DNA of 64,000 nucleotides from positions 124,001 through 188,000 of the forward strand of contig MKJV01000079.1 of NCBI GenBank assembly GCA_001942185.1, in the 5' to 3' direction. Positions 49,175-60,306 of this stretch are shown here, piece by piece. How positions within the stretch are numbered: the first letter of the stretch is position 1; every line of letters begins with the position of its first letter. Position numbers and translations under genes: made by a program. This DNA comes from Pseudonocardia sp. CNS-004 (GTDB lineage: Bacteria; Actinomycetota; Actinomycetes; Mycobacteriales; Pseudonocardiaceae). A model generated the notes under the pieces. It worked only from the letters and a program-made list of their open reading frames with translations. It did not search any database and had not been told where the DNA came from.

Positions 49175-50158
49175 ATGGAGATCCCGGAGGAGCTGGTGGG
49201 CGTCCGGGTGGCGCTGCGGCACCGCGTCGGCGAGCGCGACGGCCGGCCGCTCCTCACCGACGCCGTGGGCGAGCTCACGGCCGACGGCCCGGCGGCCGTG
49301 GTGGTGTCGACGCGGCGCGGGCCCGTCCGCGTCGAACGCTCGGCGGTGGTCGCGGTGCGCGCCGTACCGCCCGCCGTGCCCCGCCGCGCCCCGCTCGCGG
49401 CGGTCGTCCGGCTGGAAGGGCTGTGCGCCGACGCATGGCCCGCGCTGACCGAGCGGCCGCTCGGGGCGTGGCGGCTGCGCGCGGCCGACGGCTACACCGG
49501 GCGGGCCAACGCGGCCCTCGCGCTCGGCGACCCGGGCATGCCGGTCGAGGCTGCGCTGCAGGAGGTGCGCCGCTTCGCCGGGGAGCACGCGGTACCCCCG
49601 CGCGTGCAGGTGCCCGTCGGCTCGCCGTGGGACCACGCCGTCGCGGCGGCGGGCTGGGTGCTGAACGTCGGCCACGAGCGGGGCGCCGAGGTGTCCGTGC
49701 TGGTGGCGCCGGCGGCCGACGGTGCGACGCTCTCCGATCGGTCCGTCGAACTGGCGCCCACCCCGTCGGACGAGTGGTGGCGCCTCGCCGTCGGCGGCCC
49801 GCCGAGCCCGGCGCAGGAACGGGTGCTCGCGGGCGCCCCCGACACCGCCTTCGGCCTGCTGCGCGCCGGCGACGGCACGGTGCTCGGGCAGGTGCGCGCC
49901 ACCCTCGTCGACGACCACGTGCACATCTCGACGCTCGAGGTCGTGCCCGCCGCCCGCCGCCGCGGCCACGCCGGCACCCTGCTCGCCGCCGCCGGGGCGT
50001 GGGGCCGGGAGCGGGGCGCCGGGTGGGCGGTGCTGCAGGTGGCGTTGCAGAACGACGGCGCCCGCGCCCTCTACGACCGCCTCGGCTACGTCGAGCACCA
50101 CCGCTACCGCTACCTGGTGCCCCCCACTCACGGCCGCCGGAGGCGGGTCTCTGCTTGA
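49175..50158 (+). CDS. GNAT acetyltransferase
   Basis: 327-residue protein. The N-terminal half is unassigned (SH3-like start [12 protein letters not shown]); the C-terminal half is a GNAT fold with the acetyl-CoA site [18 protein letters not shown] and [19 protein letters not shown]. Divergent from fdxC. 31-bp convergent overlap with the EcsC gene. Substrate unknown. In relatives a similar GNAT gene lies beside fdxC. Confidence 0.83.
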   Translation: MEIPEELVGVRVALRHRVGERDGRPLLTDAVGELTADGPAAVVVSTRRGPVRVERSAVVAVRAVPPAVPRRAPLAAVVRLEGLCADAWPALTERPLGAWRLRAADGYTGRANAALALGDPGMPVEAALQEVRRFAGEHAVPPRVQVPVGSPWDHAVAAAGWVLNVGHERGAEVSVLVAPAADGATLSDRSVELAPTPSDEWWRLAVGGPPSPAQERVLAGAPDTAFGLLRAGDGTVLGQVRATLVDDHVHISTLEVVPAARRRGHAGTLLAAAGAWGRERGAGWAVLQVALQNDGARALYDRLGYVEHHRYRYLVPPTHGRRRRVSA

Positions 50159-50886
50159 CTGGCGGCCTTCTTCAGGCCCGACCACTCCCCGAGGTACTTC
50201 CCCACCACACCGACGACCGGGATCATCCCGAGACCCTCGTGGAGGATGTTGCCGTGGGGGCGCTTGTCGAGCTCGTCCTCCACGGCGAAGAGGGCGCGGC
50301 CCAGCCGCCACACGGCCCCTGCCACCCGGCCGAGGGTGAGCGGTGAGGACGGCTTCGCCAGATCTCCGGTGAGCTCGGCGGCGCGCGCCTCGGCGGCGGC
50401 GTCCTCGGTGCTGGTGGCGTTCGCCACGGCGAGCTCGCGTCGGAAGAGCACCGCGCCGAGCAGGTTGACCAGCTCGTTCTCGTCACGGATGCCGTGCTCG
50501 CCCGCGATCGCGACCAGCAGCATGCCCTGCCCGGCGGCGCCGACGGCCTTCGAGACGGGCAGCCGGTTGGCCAGCGCCCCGCCCAGCCCGGGCACCGCGG
50601 CGATCAGCGTGGTGAACCGGCCGACGCGGCGCACCCACCAGTGGACGCGGGCCTGCACGTCCATCGCCGCCCATGCGGCCGTGCCGGGGACCTCGACGGC
50701 GGCGAGCGTGTCGAGCACCTTCTCGCGCAGCCCGCGCTCCTCGCCGGGTGCGGCGCCGTTGCCGACGGCCCGGGCCCGGAGGCCGAACGGGTCGGACTCG
50801 CGCAGCCCGTCGAGCACGGGCCGGGTGGCCCTGACGAACGGGCGGAGGATCGCGACGATCGCGCGGTCCGGGATGGCGTCACCCAC
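50128..50886 (-). CDS. EcsC-family protein
   Basis: 252-residue protein with EcsC-like blocks [37 protein letters not shown] and the C-terminal [17 protein letters not shown]. Family role is linked to ABC-transporter or secretion functions in Bacillus; here unknown. GTG at 50886 overlaps the upstream membrane gene by eight bases. Confidence 0.72.
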   Translation of the reverse strand: MGDAIPDRAIVAILRPFVRATRPVLDGLRESDPFGLRARAVGNGAAPGEERGLREKVLDTLAAVEVPGTAAWAAMDVQARVHWWVRRVGRFTTLIAAVPGLGGALANRLPVSKAVGAAGQGMLLVAIAGEHGIRDENELVNLLGAVLFRRELAVANATSTEDAAAEARAAELTGDLAKPSSPLTLGRVAGAVWRLGRALFAVEDELDKRPHGNILHEGLGMIPVVGVVGKYLGEWSGLKKAASQAETRLRRP

Positions 50887-51328
50887 CGTGGCCCCCGGGG
50901 TCGGCGCGTTCGCGGTACTCCCGTTCCATGACCGCGCGCAGACCCCACAGGCCTGCGCCGATCCCCCCGACGGCCAGGGCGAGCGACTGCCAGTCGGCCA
51001 GCAGGAGCGAGTCGCCACCGGGGCCGAGGAGCCCCAGGGCGGCGACGGCGACCACCCAGGCCGTGAGCGGTGCACCCGCCACGGCGGGCCGCGGGTCGAT
51101 CTCGCCCGCCTGCCGTACGAGCCACGGCAGCAGCAGGACCGACAGGACGACGCCCATCGGCACGGGGATCCCGTTCGTGTGGAGCGGGGTGAACATCAGC
51201 CCGAACGCCCCGAGCAGGAGCCCGTCGAGGACCAGGAGCGCGAGCAGTGCGCCGTCGGGCACGAGCGGCTGGTCCTGCTCGACGGCGAGGATGTTGTCGA
51301 CGGTCTCGTCCATGGTCCTCTCAGCCAT
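50879..51328 (-). CDS. Four-helix membrane protein beside mshB
   Basis: 149 residues with four helices ([20 protein letters not shown] through [15 protein letters not shown]). It overlaps the end of mshB by eight bases, as does M. tuberculosis Rv1171 with its mshB neighbour. No domain recognised. Confidence 0.7.
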   Translation of the reverse strand: MAERTMDETVDNILAVEQDQPLVPDGALLALLVLDGLLLGAFGLMFTPLHTNGIPVPMGVVLSVLLLPWLVRQAGEIDPRPAVAGAPLTAWVVAVAALGLLGPGGDSLLLADWQSLALAVGGIGAGLWGLRAVMEREYRERADPGGHGG

Positions 51329-52207
51329 CCTCGGCCTCTCCGAACAGGTCGTCCCCCACCGGGAGACCGTCCGCCGGGAGACCGTCGTCGGCCGGCACGT
51401 ACTCCTCGACGTCGAGGAGCGGCTGCGCGACGAGGTTGCTGACGGCGAAGGACGTGACCTCGCCGTCCGACCACACCGCCACCTGCGTGGCGTGGGCACG
51501 CATCGCGGCGACGCGGGCGGCACGGTGCGCGGAGACGTCGACCCGCACGCGGATCGCGTCGTCCGGCACGGTGGGCAGGCGTCCGGCTCGGGCATCCGGA
51601 ACGGCAGGCCTGCGCGGCCCGCCAGGTTCGCCAGCCCGCCGTCGAGGCGGCCGCGCCCCACGACCGTGCAGAACATGCGGGCGGGCACGCTGCGTAGCGC
51701 GGCGGCCGTGATGTCGTGGGCGCGGACGTGGTCGGGGTGCCCGTACCCGCCGTCGGCGCCGTAGGTGACGACGACCTGCGGGCGCACCTCCTCCAGCACC
51801 GCGGCGAGCTGGTCGACCTGCTCGTCGAACGCCTCCGGCCGGGCCAGTGCCCGCGGGTGCAGCCGTTCCGGCATCGCCGCACGCACCCCGTGGCCGGCCA
51901 GGGCCATGCCCGAGTCGCGCCAGCGGCCGATCCCGCCGAGGTAGCGGTGGTCGCGCACGCCGAGCGCGGCGCAGGCCGCCGCGAGCTCGCCCGCGCGGTA
52001 GCCGCCGAGCTGGTCGCCGCGTTCGGGCGCGAGCTCCGCGAGCCCGGCGGGGATCACCTCACCCTGCTCGCCGAGCGTGCAGGTGACGAGCGTGACGGAG
52101 GTGTCGGGGGCCGCTGCGTAGCGCGCGATCGTGCCGCCCGTGGAGAGCGTCTCGTCGTCGGGGTGGGCGTGCACGAGGAGCAGCCGCCGCCGGGCCGGGG
52201 GTGGCAT
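51321..52207 (-). CDS. mshB: Mycothiol deacetylase MshB (frame-broken)
   Basis: N-acetyl-1-D-myo-inositol-2-amino-2-deoxyglucopyranoside deacetylase, 295 residues after repair; second step of mycothiol synthesis. Zinc site AHPDDE at the start and [12 protein letters not shown] mid-protein. One base missing near 51580. ATG at 52207; GTG at 52210 also possible. Confidence 0.88.
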
Positions 52208-52383
52208 CACGGTCGCACTCTACGTGTCGCGGATCGGGCGCCGCCGCACCGCGCACGCAACCCATTTGTGACCTCAGGGGGGTCACCAGAGACGATCCGG
52301 CCGGATACTGTCCGGCTCCAACATCACCCGGAAATGCGGAGAAGGCACCAGTCGGCCCCTCCGTTCGGACGATATGGGGGCCC

Positions 52384-54031
52384 ATGCGAGCGCGACGAGC
52401 AGCCGCCTGGACGGCCGTACCCGTGGCCGTCGCCCTGGTCACCACCGCATGCGGTGGAGGCGGGGGAGGGGAGACCGGCGGAGACGGCACGGCGCAGAGC
52501 GGCGTGACGATCAGTGTGAACGGCACCGAGCCGGAGAACCCGCTCGTGCCCGGCAACACGAACGAGACGGGCGGCGGGAAGATCCTCGACGCGCTGTTCA
52601 GCCCGCTCGTCGAGTACGACCCCCAGACCGCGGAGCCGGCCAACATGGTGGCCGAGTCGATCGAGACCACCGACTCGAAGGTCTACACGATCACGCTGAA
52701 GGACGGCTGGACGTTCCACGACGGCTCGCAGGTCACGGCACAGAGCTTCGTGCGGTCCTGGAACTACACCGCGTACTCCCCCAACGGCCAGCAGAACAGC
52801 TCGTTCTTCTCCCAGATCCAGCTTCGCCGACGTCCACACCGAGGACCCGGACGGCACCGCGGGCCCGCAGACCGCACCGCAGCCGACCGCGCAGGAGATG
52901 TCGGGTCTGCGCGTCGTGGACGACCTGACCTTCGAGGTCACGCTGTCCTCGCCGTTCGCGGTGTTCCCGACGATGCTGGGCTACCGGGCGTTCGCGCCGC
53001 TGCCCGACCTGTTCTTCACCGACAAGGCCGCGTTCGAGGCGAACCCGATCGGCAACGGTCCGTTCCGGTTCGTGTCCCGCCAGCCGGGTGTGAACGTCGT
53101 CGTCGAGCGCTACGAACCGTGGCCGGGCGCGCCGAAGCCCAGCGTTGCGGGGGTCGAGTTCCGCTTCTACGAGTCGGCCGAGGCGGCGTACGCGGACGTG
53201 GTGGCGAACAACCTGGACTTCATCGAGGTCATCCCGCCGTCCGGACTCGCAGGCAACCTGTACCAGACCGACCTCGCCGACCGCAGCGTGTCGCGGACCT
53301 ACCTCGGCGTGCAGCGCCTGGGCTTCCCGCTCTACGACCCGCGCTACCAGAACCCGGACCTGCGGAAGGCCATCTCGATGGCCATCGACCGGGAGGCGGT
53401 CAACCAGCAGATCTTCGGCGGCACCCGGCCGCGGCCGACGGGCTCGTCGCGCCGACGTGCCGGGGCGGGTGGCGGGCCAGTGCGGTGACCTGTGCACGTA
53501 CCAGCGGAGCGCGCCCGGCAGATGTTCGAGGCCAGCGGGTTCCAGGGCCCGATCGAGCTCACCTCGAACGCCGACTCCGGCAACGCCGAGTGGATGCAGG
53601 CCACCTGCGTGACCATCAGCAACGCGCTCGGGGTGCAGTGCAACTTCGTGCCGGTGCCCACGTTCGGCGAGATCCGCACGGCGATCAACGCCCGGCAGAT
53701 GGACGACCTCTACCGCAGCGGCTGGGTGGCGGACTACCCGTCGATCGAGAACTTCCTGAACCCGATGTACCGCACGGGCGGGTCGACCAACGACGGTGAG
53801 TACTCCAACCCGGCCGTGGACGCGAAGCTGGCGGAGGCCGACGCAGCCCCGTCGATCGAGCAGGGCAACGTCCTCTACCAGGAGGCGGAGCGCATGATCA
53901 TCCAGGACATGCCCGCGATCCCGGTGTACTTCCAGTCGTTCCAGGCCGGCTGGTCGGAGCGGCTGCAGACCGTCACGGTGACGCCGTTCCGCGAGCTCGA
54001 CCTCGAGAGCGTCACGGTCTCGGCGGAGTAG
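52384..54031 (+). CDS. Oligopeptide ABC transporter substrate-binding lipoprotein, system A (frame-broken)
   Basis: Family 5 extracellular solute-binding protein, 550 residues after repair. Lipobox ALVTTACGGG; SBP_bac_5 region GWTFHDGSQVTAQSFV; late conserved RSGWVADYPSIENFLNPMY. Breaks: near 52820 (two bases missing), then three single losses between 53440 and 53505. First gene of a five-gene operon. Probable ligands are peptides. Confidence 0.87.
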
Positions 54032-54061
54032 TACCGCAACACGTAGTAGCGCGGCACGTGC

Positions 54062-54092
54062 GGGCGACGGCCGGCCACCCCGGCCGCCGCCC
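54062..54092 (+). terminator. Strong hairpin between SBP gene and permease gene
   Basis: GGGCGACGGCCGG (54062-54074) pairs with CCGGCCGCCGCCC (54080-54092) with one mismatch and a five-base loop. It follows the SBP stop, before the permease TTG. Such hairpins partially terminate or stabilise the SBP message, giving more binding protein than transporter. Confidence 0.6.
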
Positions 54093-54119
54093 GCGCTCGC
54101 GATCGGAAGGCGGCATTTC

Positions 54120-55046
54120 TTGGGGCGCTACATCCTCCGACGGCTCCTCCAGCTCGTCCCGGTGTTCATCGGGACGACGTTCCTCATCTACCTGCTCGTC
54201 TGGGCGCTGCCCGGCGACCCGTTCGCCGGCAAGTGCGGTGAACGGGCCTGCCCGGACGCCTACATCACGCGCATGCGCGAGGAGTTCCACCTCGACGAGA
54301 ACGTGGTCGTCCAGTACCTGCGCTACCTCGGGAACCTGCTGCAGGGCGACTTCGGGCAGACGTTCTCCGGCACGTCGGTCGGGGAGCTGATCGCGGCGGC
54401 GTACCCGGTCACGCTGCGGCTGGCGATCGTCGCGCTGCTGATCGAGGCCCTCATCGGGGTGCTCGCCGGTGTGCTCACCGGCCTCCGCTCCGGCGGCTTC
54501 CTCGACAACCTCGTGCTCGTCTCCACGCTCTTCCTGATCTCGATCCCGGTGTTCGTCACGGGTTACGTGCTGCAGACCGTGCTCGGGCTGCGGCTCGGGC
54601 TCATCTCGCCGACGGTCTCGGCCGACGCCGGGTTCGGGGAGCTGATCGTGCCCGGGTTCGTGCTCGCCAGCCTGTCGATGGCCTACGTCGCCCGGCTCAC
54701 GCGCACATCCATCGCGGAGAACCGGCGCTCGGACTACGTCCGCACCGCCGTCGCGAAGGGCCTGGAGCCACGCCGCGTGGTCGGCGTGCACCTGCTGCGC
54801 AACTCCCTGATCCCGGTCGTCACCTTCCTCGGTGTCGACCTGGGCTCGCTGATGAGCGGCGCGATCGTCACCGAGGGCATCTTCAACATCCGCGGCATCG
54901 GCGGGCTGGTCTTCCGCTCCATCGCGCTGCGCGAGGGCGCCACCGTCACCGGGGTGGTCGTCCTGCTCGTGATCGTCTACCTGCTGATGAACCTGCTGGT
55001 GGACGTGGTCTACGCCGTTCTCGACCCGAGGATCCGCTATGTCTGA
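54120..55046 (+). CDS. Oligopeptide ABC transporter permease 1, system A
   Basis: 308-residue DppB/OppB-type permease. RRLLQLVPVFIGTTFLIYLL is the first helix; the EAA loop is SDYVRTAVAKGLEPRRVVG; it ends [15 protein letters not shown] at 54120 has GGAAGG nine bases upstream. Eight-base overlap with the next gene. Confidence 0.9.
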   Translation: MGRYILRRLLQLVPVFIGTTFLIYLLVWALPGDPFAGKCGERACPDAYITRMREEFHLDENVVVQYLRYLGNLLQGDFGQTFSGTSVGELIAAAYPVTLRLAIVALLIEALIGVLAGVLTGLRSGGFLDNLVLVSTLFLISIPVFVTGYVLQTVLGLRLGLISPTVSADAGFGELIVPGFVLASLSMAYVARLTRTSIAENRRSDYVRTAVAKGLEPRRVVGVHLLRNSLIPVVTFLGVDLGSLMSGAIVTEGIFNIRGIGGLVFRSIALREGATVTGVVVLLVIVYLLMNLLVDVVYAVLDPRIRYV

Positions 55047-55983
55047 CCCGAGCGTGCTGGGCACCGCGGTCGCGGAGCCCGACCCGCCGCCCGCGGGCGG
55101 CGCCGACGCCCAGGAGCGGGCGCGCAGCCTCGCCTCGGACGCCTGGCACGACCTGCGCAGGCGGCCGCTCTTCCTGATCTCGGTGGCGCTGATCGCGATC
55201 CTGCTGGTGCTCGCGGCGTTCCCGCAGCTGTTCACGTCGGCCGACCCGAACGCGGGTGACCTCGCCCGCAGCCGGCAGGCGCCGTCGGGGCAGGCGTGGT
55301 TCGGCTACGACCTGCTCGGCAGGGACGTGTACGCCCGCACGATCTACGGCACCCGGGTGTCGATCGTCGTGGGGGTGCTCGCCACCACGTTCACCGTGCT
55401 GCTGGGCGGCACGCTCGGCATGCTCGCCGGGTACCACGGCGGTTGGGTCGACACCCTGGTGTCCCGCCTCACCGACGTCGTCTTCGGCCTGCCGTTCGTG
55501 CTCGGCGCGATCGTGATCCTCTCGAGCTTCCGGGAGGCCATCGGCGAGGGCGCCGTCGGGATCACGGCGCTCGTGGTGCTGACCATGGCCGCCCTGTCGT
55601 GGCCGGTGTCGATGCGGATCACGCGCTCGGCCGCGATCACCGCGCGCAACCAGGACTACGTGCGCGCCGCCCGCGCGCTCGGGGCCGGCCCGGCCCGGGT
55701 GATCTGGCGGCACATGCTGCCCAATTGCCTCGCCCCCGTACTGGTGTACGCCACGATCGCGCTCGGGGCCTTCATCGGCGTCGAGGCGACGCTGTCGTTC
55801 CTCGGGATCGGCCTGCGCGACCCGGTCGTCTCGTGGGGCGTAATGATCAGCGAGGCGCGCGACTACATCCGCGTGGCCCCGCACCTGCTCCTGTTCCCGG
55901 CCGCGTTCCTCGCCGTCACGGTGCTCGCCTTCGTGATGCTGGGTGACGCGGTGCGCGACGCGTTCGACCCGAAGGGCCGCTGA
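55039..55983 (+). CDS. Oligopeptide ABC transporter permease 2, system A
   Basis: 314-residue DppC/OppC-type permease. [19 protein letters not shown] at the start of the periplasmic portion and EAA loop [20 protein letters not shown] are diagnostic. Complete. Confidence 0.9.
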   Translation: MSDPSVLGTAVAEPDPPPAGGADAQERARSLASDAWHDLRRRPLFLISVALIAILLVLAAFPQLFTSADPNAGDLARSRQAPSGQAWFGYDLLGRDVYARTIYGTRVSIVVGVLATTFTVLLGGTLGMLAGYHGGWVDTLVSRLTDVVFGLPFVLGAIVILSSFREAIGEGAVGITALVVLTMAALSWPVSMRITRSAAITARNQDYVRAARALGAGPARVIWRHMLPNCLAPVLVYATIALGAFIGVEATLSFLGIGLRDPVVSWGVMISEARDYIRVAPHLLLFPAAFLAVTVLAFVMLGDAVRDAFDPKGR

Positions 55984-56966
55984 TGGCGACTCCGTTGTTG
56001 GAGGTGGAGGGCCTGCGCGTGGAGTTCCGCACGCGCGACGGCGTGGCGCACGTCCTGAACGGCGTCGACTACCACGTCGACGCCGGGGAGACGCTCGCCG
56101 TGCTCGGCGAGTCCGGGTCGGGCAAGAGCGTCACGGCCAACACGGTCATGGGAATCCTCGAGAGCCCACCCGGCGTGGTCACCGGCGGGTCGGTGCGCTA
56201 CCGCGGCGAGGAGCTGCTCACCGCAGCTCCGGCCCGCCGCAGGGAGCTGCGCGGCGAGCACATCGCGATGATCTTCCAGGACGCGCTCTCAGCGCTGAAC
56301 CCGGTGTTCACAGTGGGCTTCCAGATCGGCGAGCAGCTCCGCACGCGGCGCGGGATGTCACGGCGCGACGCCGAGAAGCGCGCCGTCGAACTGCTGGACC
56401 TGGTGGGCATCCCGGGTGCGAAGCAGCGGGTGCGCGACCACCCGCACCAGTTCTCCGGGGGCATGCGGCAGCGCGTCATGATCGCGATGTCGCTCGCGCT
56501 CGACCCCGACGTCCTCATCGCCGACGAGCCGACCACGGCGCTGGACGTCACCGTGCAGGCCCAGATCATGGACCTCCTCGCCGACATCCAGGCCGAACGG
56601 CACATGGGCCTGATCCTCATCACCCACGACCTGGGCGTGGTCGCGGAAGTGGCCGACCGGATCGCCGTGATGTACGCGGGCCGCATCGTCGAGCACGCCG
56701 ACGTCCACTCCCTCTACGCCAACCCGTGCCACCCCTACACCCGCGCGCTGCTGGAGTCGATCCCGCGGGTCGACACGAAGGGCACCAGCCTGTCGGCCAT
56801 CAGCGGGCTGCCACCCAGCCTCACCCGGATCCCGCCGGGTTGCCCGTTCCACCCGCGCTGCCCGATGGCCGCGGAACGCTGCACGGAGGAGCTGCCCCCG
56901 CTCGCCGTGCTGCCGTCCGGCCGGTCGTCGGCGTGCCTGTTCGCCGAGGAGCTGGTCGCCGGATGA
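55983..56966 (+). CDS. Oligopeptide ABC transporter ATPase 1, system A
   Basis: 327-residue DppD-type ATPase. Walker [17 protein letters not shown]; signature [16 protein letters not shown]; Walker [12 protein letters not shown]. The C-terminal cysteine motif [14 protein letters not shown] is typical. Start overlaps the permease stop (TGATG). Confidence 0.92.
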   Translation: MATPLLEVEGLRVEFRTRDGVAHVLNGVDYHVDAGETLAVLGESGSGKSVTANTVMGILESPPGVVTGGSVRYRGEELLTAAPARRRELRGEHIAMIFQDALSALNPVFTVGFQIGEQLRTRRGMSRRDAEKRAVELLDLVGIPGAKQRVRDHPHQFSGGMRQRVMIAMSLALDPDVLIADEPTTALDVTVQAQIMDLLADIQAERHMGLILITHDLGVVAEVADRIAVMYAGRIVEHADVHSLYANPCHPYTRALLESIPRVDTKGTSLSAISGLPPSLTRIPPGCPFHPRCPMAAERCTEELPPLAVLPSGRSSACLFAEELVAG

Positions 56967-57985
56967 GCGCGCCGAACCTCTCGGTCCCGATCCTCGAGGT
57001 CGACGACCTCGTCAAGCACTTCCCCGTGCAGACCGGGATCGTCCTCAAACGCACCGTGGGCCACGTGCGGGCCGTCGACGGCGTGTCGTTCGCGCTGCAC
57101 AAGGGCGAGACGCTCGGCGTCGTCGGTGAGTCCGGCTGCGGGAAGTCGACGCTGGCGCAGGTGCTGATGCGGCTGGAGCCGCCGACGTCGGGTCGGGTCC
57201 GGTTCCACGGCGAGGACGTCTTCGCCAAGCGGGGCAGGGAGCTACAGGCACTGCGCCGGTCGATCCAGATCGTGCTGCAGGACCCGTACACGTCGCTCAA
57301 CCCGCGCATGACCGTGGGCGACATCGTCGGGGAGCCCTTCGACATCCACCCCGACGTCGCCCCGAAGGGCGAGCGGCGCAAGAAGGTGCAGGACCTGCTC
57401 GACGTCGTCGGGCTCAACCCCGAGCACATCAACCGCTACCCCCACCAGTTCTCCGGCGGCCAGCGCCAGCGCATCGGGATCGCCCGCGCGCTCGCGCTGA
57501 AACCGGAAGTGATCATCTGCGACGAGCCGGTGTCGGCGCTGGACGTGTCGATCCAGGCGCAGGTGATGAACCTGCTCGACGAACTGCAGCGCGAGTTCGG
57601 GCTGTCCTACCTCTTCATCGCCCACGACCTGTCCGTGGTGCGCCACCTGTCGGACCGGGTGGCCGTCATGTACCTGGGCAAGATCGTGGAGATCGGCACG
57701 GAGGAGGAGATCTACGGTCGCCCGTCCCACCCGTACACGCAGGCGCTGCTCTCGGCCGTGCCGGTGCCCGACCCCGCTGTGCGCGCCGCCCGTGCCCGCA
57801 TCCGGCTCACCGGCGACGTCCCGAGCCCGGTGAACCCGCCCAGCGGCTGCCGCTTCCGCACGAGGTGCTGGAAGGCCACCGAGATCTGCGAGGTCGAGGA
57901 ACCGGAGCTGGTCACGCGCGGAGCCGGCCACCACCCGAGCGCCTGCCACCACGCCGAGGAGCAGACGCTCCTGCCCTCGACCTGA
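56963..57985 (+). CDS. Oligopeptide ABC transporter ATPase 2, system A
   Basis: 340-residue DppF-type ATPase. Walker [19 protein letters not shown]; signature [16 protein letters not shown]; Walker [13 protein letters not shown]-terminal [14 protein letters not shown]. Overlaps ATPase 1 by four bases. Last gene of the operon. Confidence 0.92.
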   Translation: MSAPNLSVPILEVDDLVKHFPVQTGIVLKRTVGHVRAVDGVSFALHKGETLGVVGESGCGKSTLAQVLMRLEPPTSGRVRFHGEDVFAKRGRELQALRRSIQIVLQDPYTSLNPRMTVGDIVGEPFDIHPDVAPKGERRKKVQDLLDVVGLNPEHINRYPHQFSGGQRQRIGIARALALKPEVIICDEPVSALDVSIQAQVMNLLDELQREFGLSYLFIAHDLSVVRHLSDRVAVMYLGKIVEIGTEEEIYGRPSHPYTQALLSAVPVPDPAVRAARARIRLTGDVPSPVNPPSGCRFRTRCWKATEICEVEEPELVTRGAGHHPSACHHAEEQTLLPST

Positions 57986-58056
57986 ACACCCCGGGCGGGT
58001 GCACGCAGACCGCGACACCCCCGCATCGAGACCGCGACTCGCGTGCACCGAGACCG

Positions 58057-58141
58057 CGACTCGCGGGGGGGGTAGGGCCCCTCCCCGCGAGTCGGGGTGT
58101 GGGTGCGCGCGAGTCGGGGTGTGGGTGCGCGCGAGTCGGGG
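58057..58141. terminator. Repeat-rich bidirectional terminator between the two peptide ABC operons
   Basis: CGACTCGCGGGG (58057-58068) pairs with CCCCGCGAGTCG (58083-58094). The right side continues as 22-bp tandem repeats starting GCGAGTCGGGG at 58087, 58109 and 58131. The left side has GAGACCGCGACTCGCG at 58028 and 58050. The GCGAGTC core is shared with 12528-12584. Confidence 0.7.
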
Positions 58142-59170
58142 TCAGAGCAGGGTTTTGCGCTCCGCGTAGTGGCATGCCGCGGGGTGGCCGTGGCCCCGGT
58201 CGATCAGCTCCGGGGGCTGCTCCACGCATTTCGTGCGTTCCGAGTCGCTGAGCTCGCCCGCGAACTTCGGGCAGCGGGTGCGGAAGCGGCAGCCGCTGGG
58301 CGGGTCGGCCGGGCTGGGCACGTCACCGACCACCGTGATCCGCTCGCGGGCGCGCTCCTTGCGGGGGTCCGGCAGCGGGATCGCGGAGATCAGGGCCTGG
58401 GTGTACGGGTGCGCGGGGCCGGAGAACAGCTGCTCCGACGTGCCCGTCTCGACGATCGTGCCCAGGTACATCACGGCGATGCGGTCGGCGATGTGGCGCA
58501 CGACGGACAGGTCGTGGGAGACGAACAGGTAGGACAGGCCCAGCTCGGACTGCAGCTCGTCGAGCAGGTTGAGCACGCCGGCCTGGATGGAGACGTCCAG
58601 GGCGGACACCGGCTCGTCGAGCACCAGCACCTTCGGGCGCAGCGCGAGCGCCCGCGCCACCCCGATGCGCTGGCGCTGGCCGCCGGAGAACTCGTGCGGG
58701 AACCGGTTGCCGTGCTCGGGCTTGAGCCCGACGGTGCGCAGCAGGTCGCGCACGACGGCGCGGCCCTCGTCGCCGTAGCGGCCGTGGATGCGCAGCGGCT
58801 CGGCGATGATCTCGTTGACCGGCATCCGCGGGTCGAGCGAGGCGTACGGGTCCTGGAACACGATCTGCAGGTCGCGGCGGAGCGAGCGCATCTCGGATCG
58901 CGAGAGCGACGTGAGCTCGCGGCCCTGGTAGTGCACCTCCCCCGAGGTGGCCGGCTGGAGGTTCAGCAGCACGCGCGCCGTGGTGCTCTTGCCGCACCCG
59001 GACTCGCCGACGAGGCCGAGGGTCTCGCGCTCGGCGAGCTCGAAGGAGACCCCGCAGACCGCGTGCACCTCCCCGACCTGGCGGCGCAGCAGGCCGCGGG
59101 AGCGCACCGGGAAGTGCTTCACGAGGTTGCGCACGCTCAGCACGGGCGGCGCGGCGGTGGGAGCGGTCAT
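58142..59170 (-). CDS. Oligopeptide ABC transporter ATPase 2, system B
   Basis: 342-residue DppF-type ATPase: [57 protein letters not shown]. Overlaps ATPase 1 by four bases. Last gene of the minus-strand operon. Confidence 0.92.
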   Translation of the reverse strand: MTAPTAAPPVLSVRNLVKHFPVRSRGLLRRQVGEVHAVCGVSFELAERETLGLVGESGCGKSTTARVLLNLQPATSGEVHYQGRELTSLSRSEMRSLRRDLQIVFQDPYASLDPRMPVNEIIAEPLRIHGRYGDEGRAVVRDLLRTVGLKPEHGNRFPHEFSGGQRQRIGVARALALRPKVLVLDEPVSALDVSIQAGVLNLLDELQSELGLSYLFVSHDLSVVRHIADRIAVMYLGTIVETGTSEQLFSGPAHPYTQALISAIPLPDPRKERARERITVVGDVPSPADPPSGCRFRTRCPKFAGELSDSERTKCVEQPPELIDRGHGHPAACHYAERKTLL

Positions 59171-60306
59171 GAGGCGTCGCCCTGGATGTCGAGGTCGGAG
59201 GTCTCGCGGACGAACTCCGCGAGGGCCTCACGGTCGGTGACGGTGGTCCCGAACAGCTGCCCCGGCTCGACGCCCACCAGCTCGGACGAGAAGTGGCAGG
59301 CGGCCGAGTGGTCCGGGCCGGTGGTGGGGGCGAGCGCGGGCTCCTCCGCGTCGCAGGCCTCCCGGGCGAGCGGGCAGCGCGGCGTGAACGGGCACCCGGG
59401 CGGCATGTTCACCAGCGACGGCGGGGCGCCGGGGATCGGGGTGAGCCGCTCGGACGGCCGGTCGAGCCGGGGCAGGCTGCCCAGCAGGCCGAGCGAGTAC
59501 GGCATGCGCGGGGTGTAGAAGACGTCCTCGGCACTGCCGCTCTCGACGAGCTTGCCCGCGTACATCACGAGGACCCGGTCGGCGCGTCCGGCGATCACGC
59601 CGAGGTCGTGGGTGATCAGCACCATGGCGGCGCCGGTCTCCTCGCGGGCGGTGTCGAGCGCGTCCAGGATCTGCGCCTGCACGGTGACGTCCAGCGCCGT
59701 GGTCGGCTCGTCCGCGATGATCACGTCCGGGTCGTTGGCCATCGCGATCGCGATGACGACGCGCTGACGCATGCCGCCCGACAGCTCGTGCGGGTAGCTG
59801 GCCAGCCGCGCCTTCGCGTTGGGGATCCGCACGATCTCCAGCAGCTCGGCGGCCCGCGCCATGGCGGCGTCCTTGCCGACGTCGTGGTGGGCCCGCACCG
59901 CCTCGGCGATCTGGTAGCCGACGGTGTAGACGGGGTTCAGCGACGTCATCGGGTCCTGGAAGATCATCGCGATGCGCCTGCCGCGGATCTTCGACAGCTC
60001 CGCGTCCGGGGCTCCGACGAGCTCCTTCCCGCCGAACCGCACGGAGCCCGTGATGCGGGCCGAGCCGGGGAGGAGCCCCATGACGGCCATCGACGTGACC
60101 GACTTCCCCGACCCCGACTCGCCGACGATGCCCAGCACCTCGCCCCGGCGCAGCTGGTAGCTCACGCCGCGGACGGCCTGCACGAGGCCGTCGTCGGTGG
60201 GGAAGCCGACGGTCAGACCGTCGACCTCCAGCACCGCGTCGTGGGAGACGCGGGCCGCCTCGCCCTTGGTCTGGGCCACCGCCAGCACGTCTTCCGGCCC
60301 CGTCAT
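59167..60306 (-). CDS. Oligopeptide ABC transporter ATPase 1, system B
   Basis: 379-residue DppD-type ATPase: [58 protein letters not shown]. It carries a long C-terminal extension past residue 330. ATG at 60306 overlaps the permease stop by four bases. Confidence 0.92.
   Translation of the reverse strand: MTGPEDVLAVAQTKGEAARVSHDAVLEVDGLTVGFPTDDGLVQAVRGVSYQLRRGEVLGIVGESGSGKSVTSMAVMGLLPGSARITGSVRFGGKELVGAPDAELSKIRGRRIAMIFQDPMTSLNPVYTVGYQIAEAVRAHHDVGKDAAMARAAELLEIVRIPNAKARLASYPHELSGGMRQRVVIAIAMANDPDVIIADEPTTALDVTVQAQILDALDTAREETGAAMVLITHDLGVIAGRADRVLVMYAGKLVESGSAEDVFYTPRMPYSLGLLGSLPRLDRPSERLTPIPGAPPSLVNMPPGCPFTPRCPLAREACDAEEPALAPTTGPDHSAACHFSSELVGVEPGQLFGTTVTDREALAEFVRETSDLDIQGDAS

Noticed and set aside
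48281..50311. Long minus-strand frame joining GNAT antisense, ferredoxin antisense frame and DapC N-terminus
   Set aside because: Only the last part encodes DapC; the rest is antisense or out-of-frame to clear genes.
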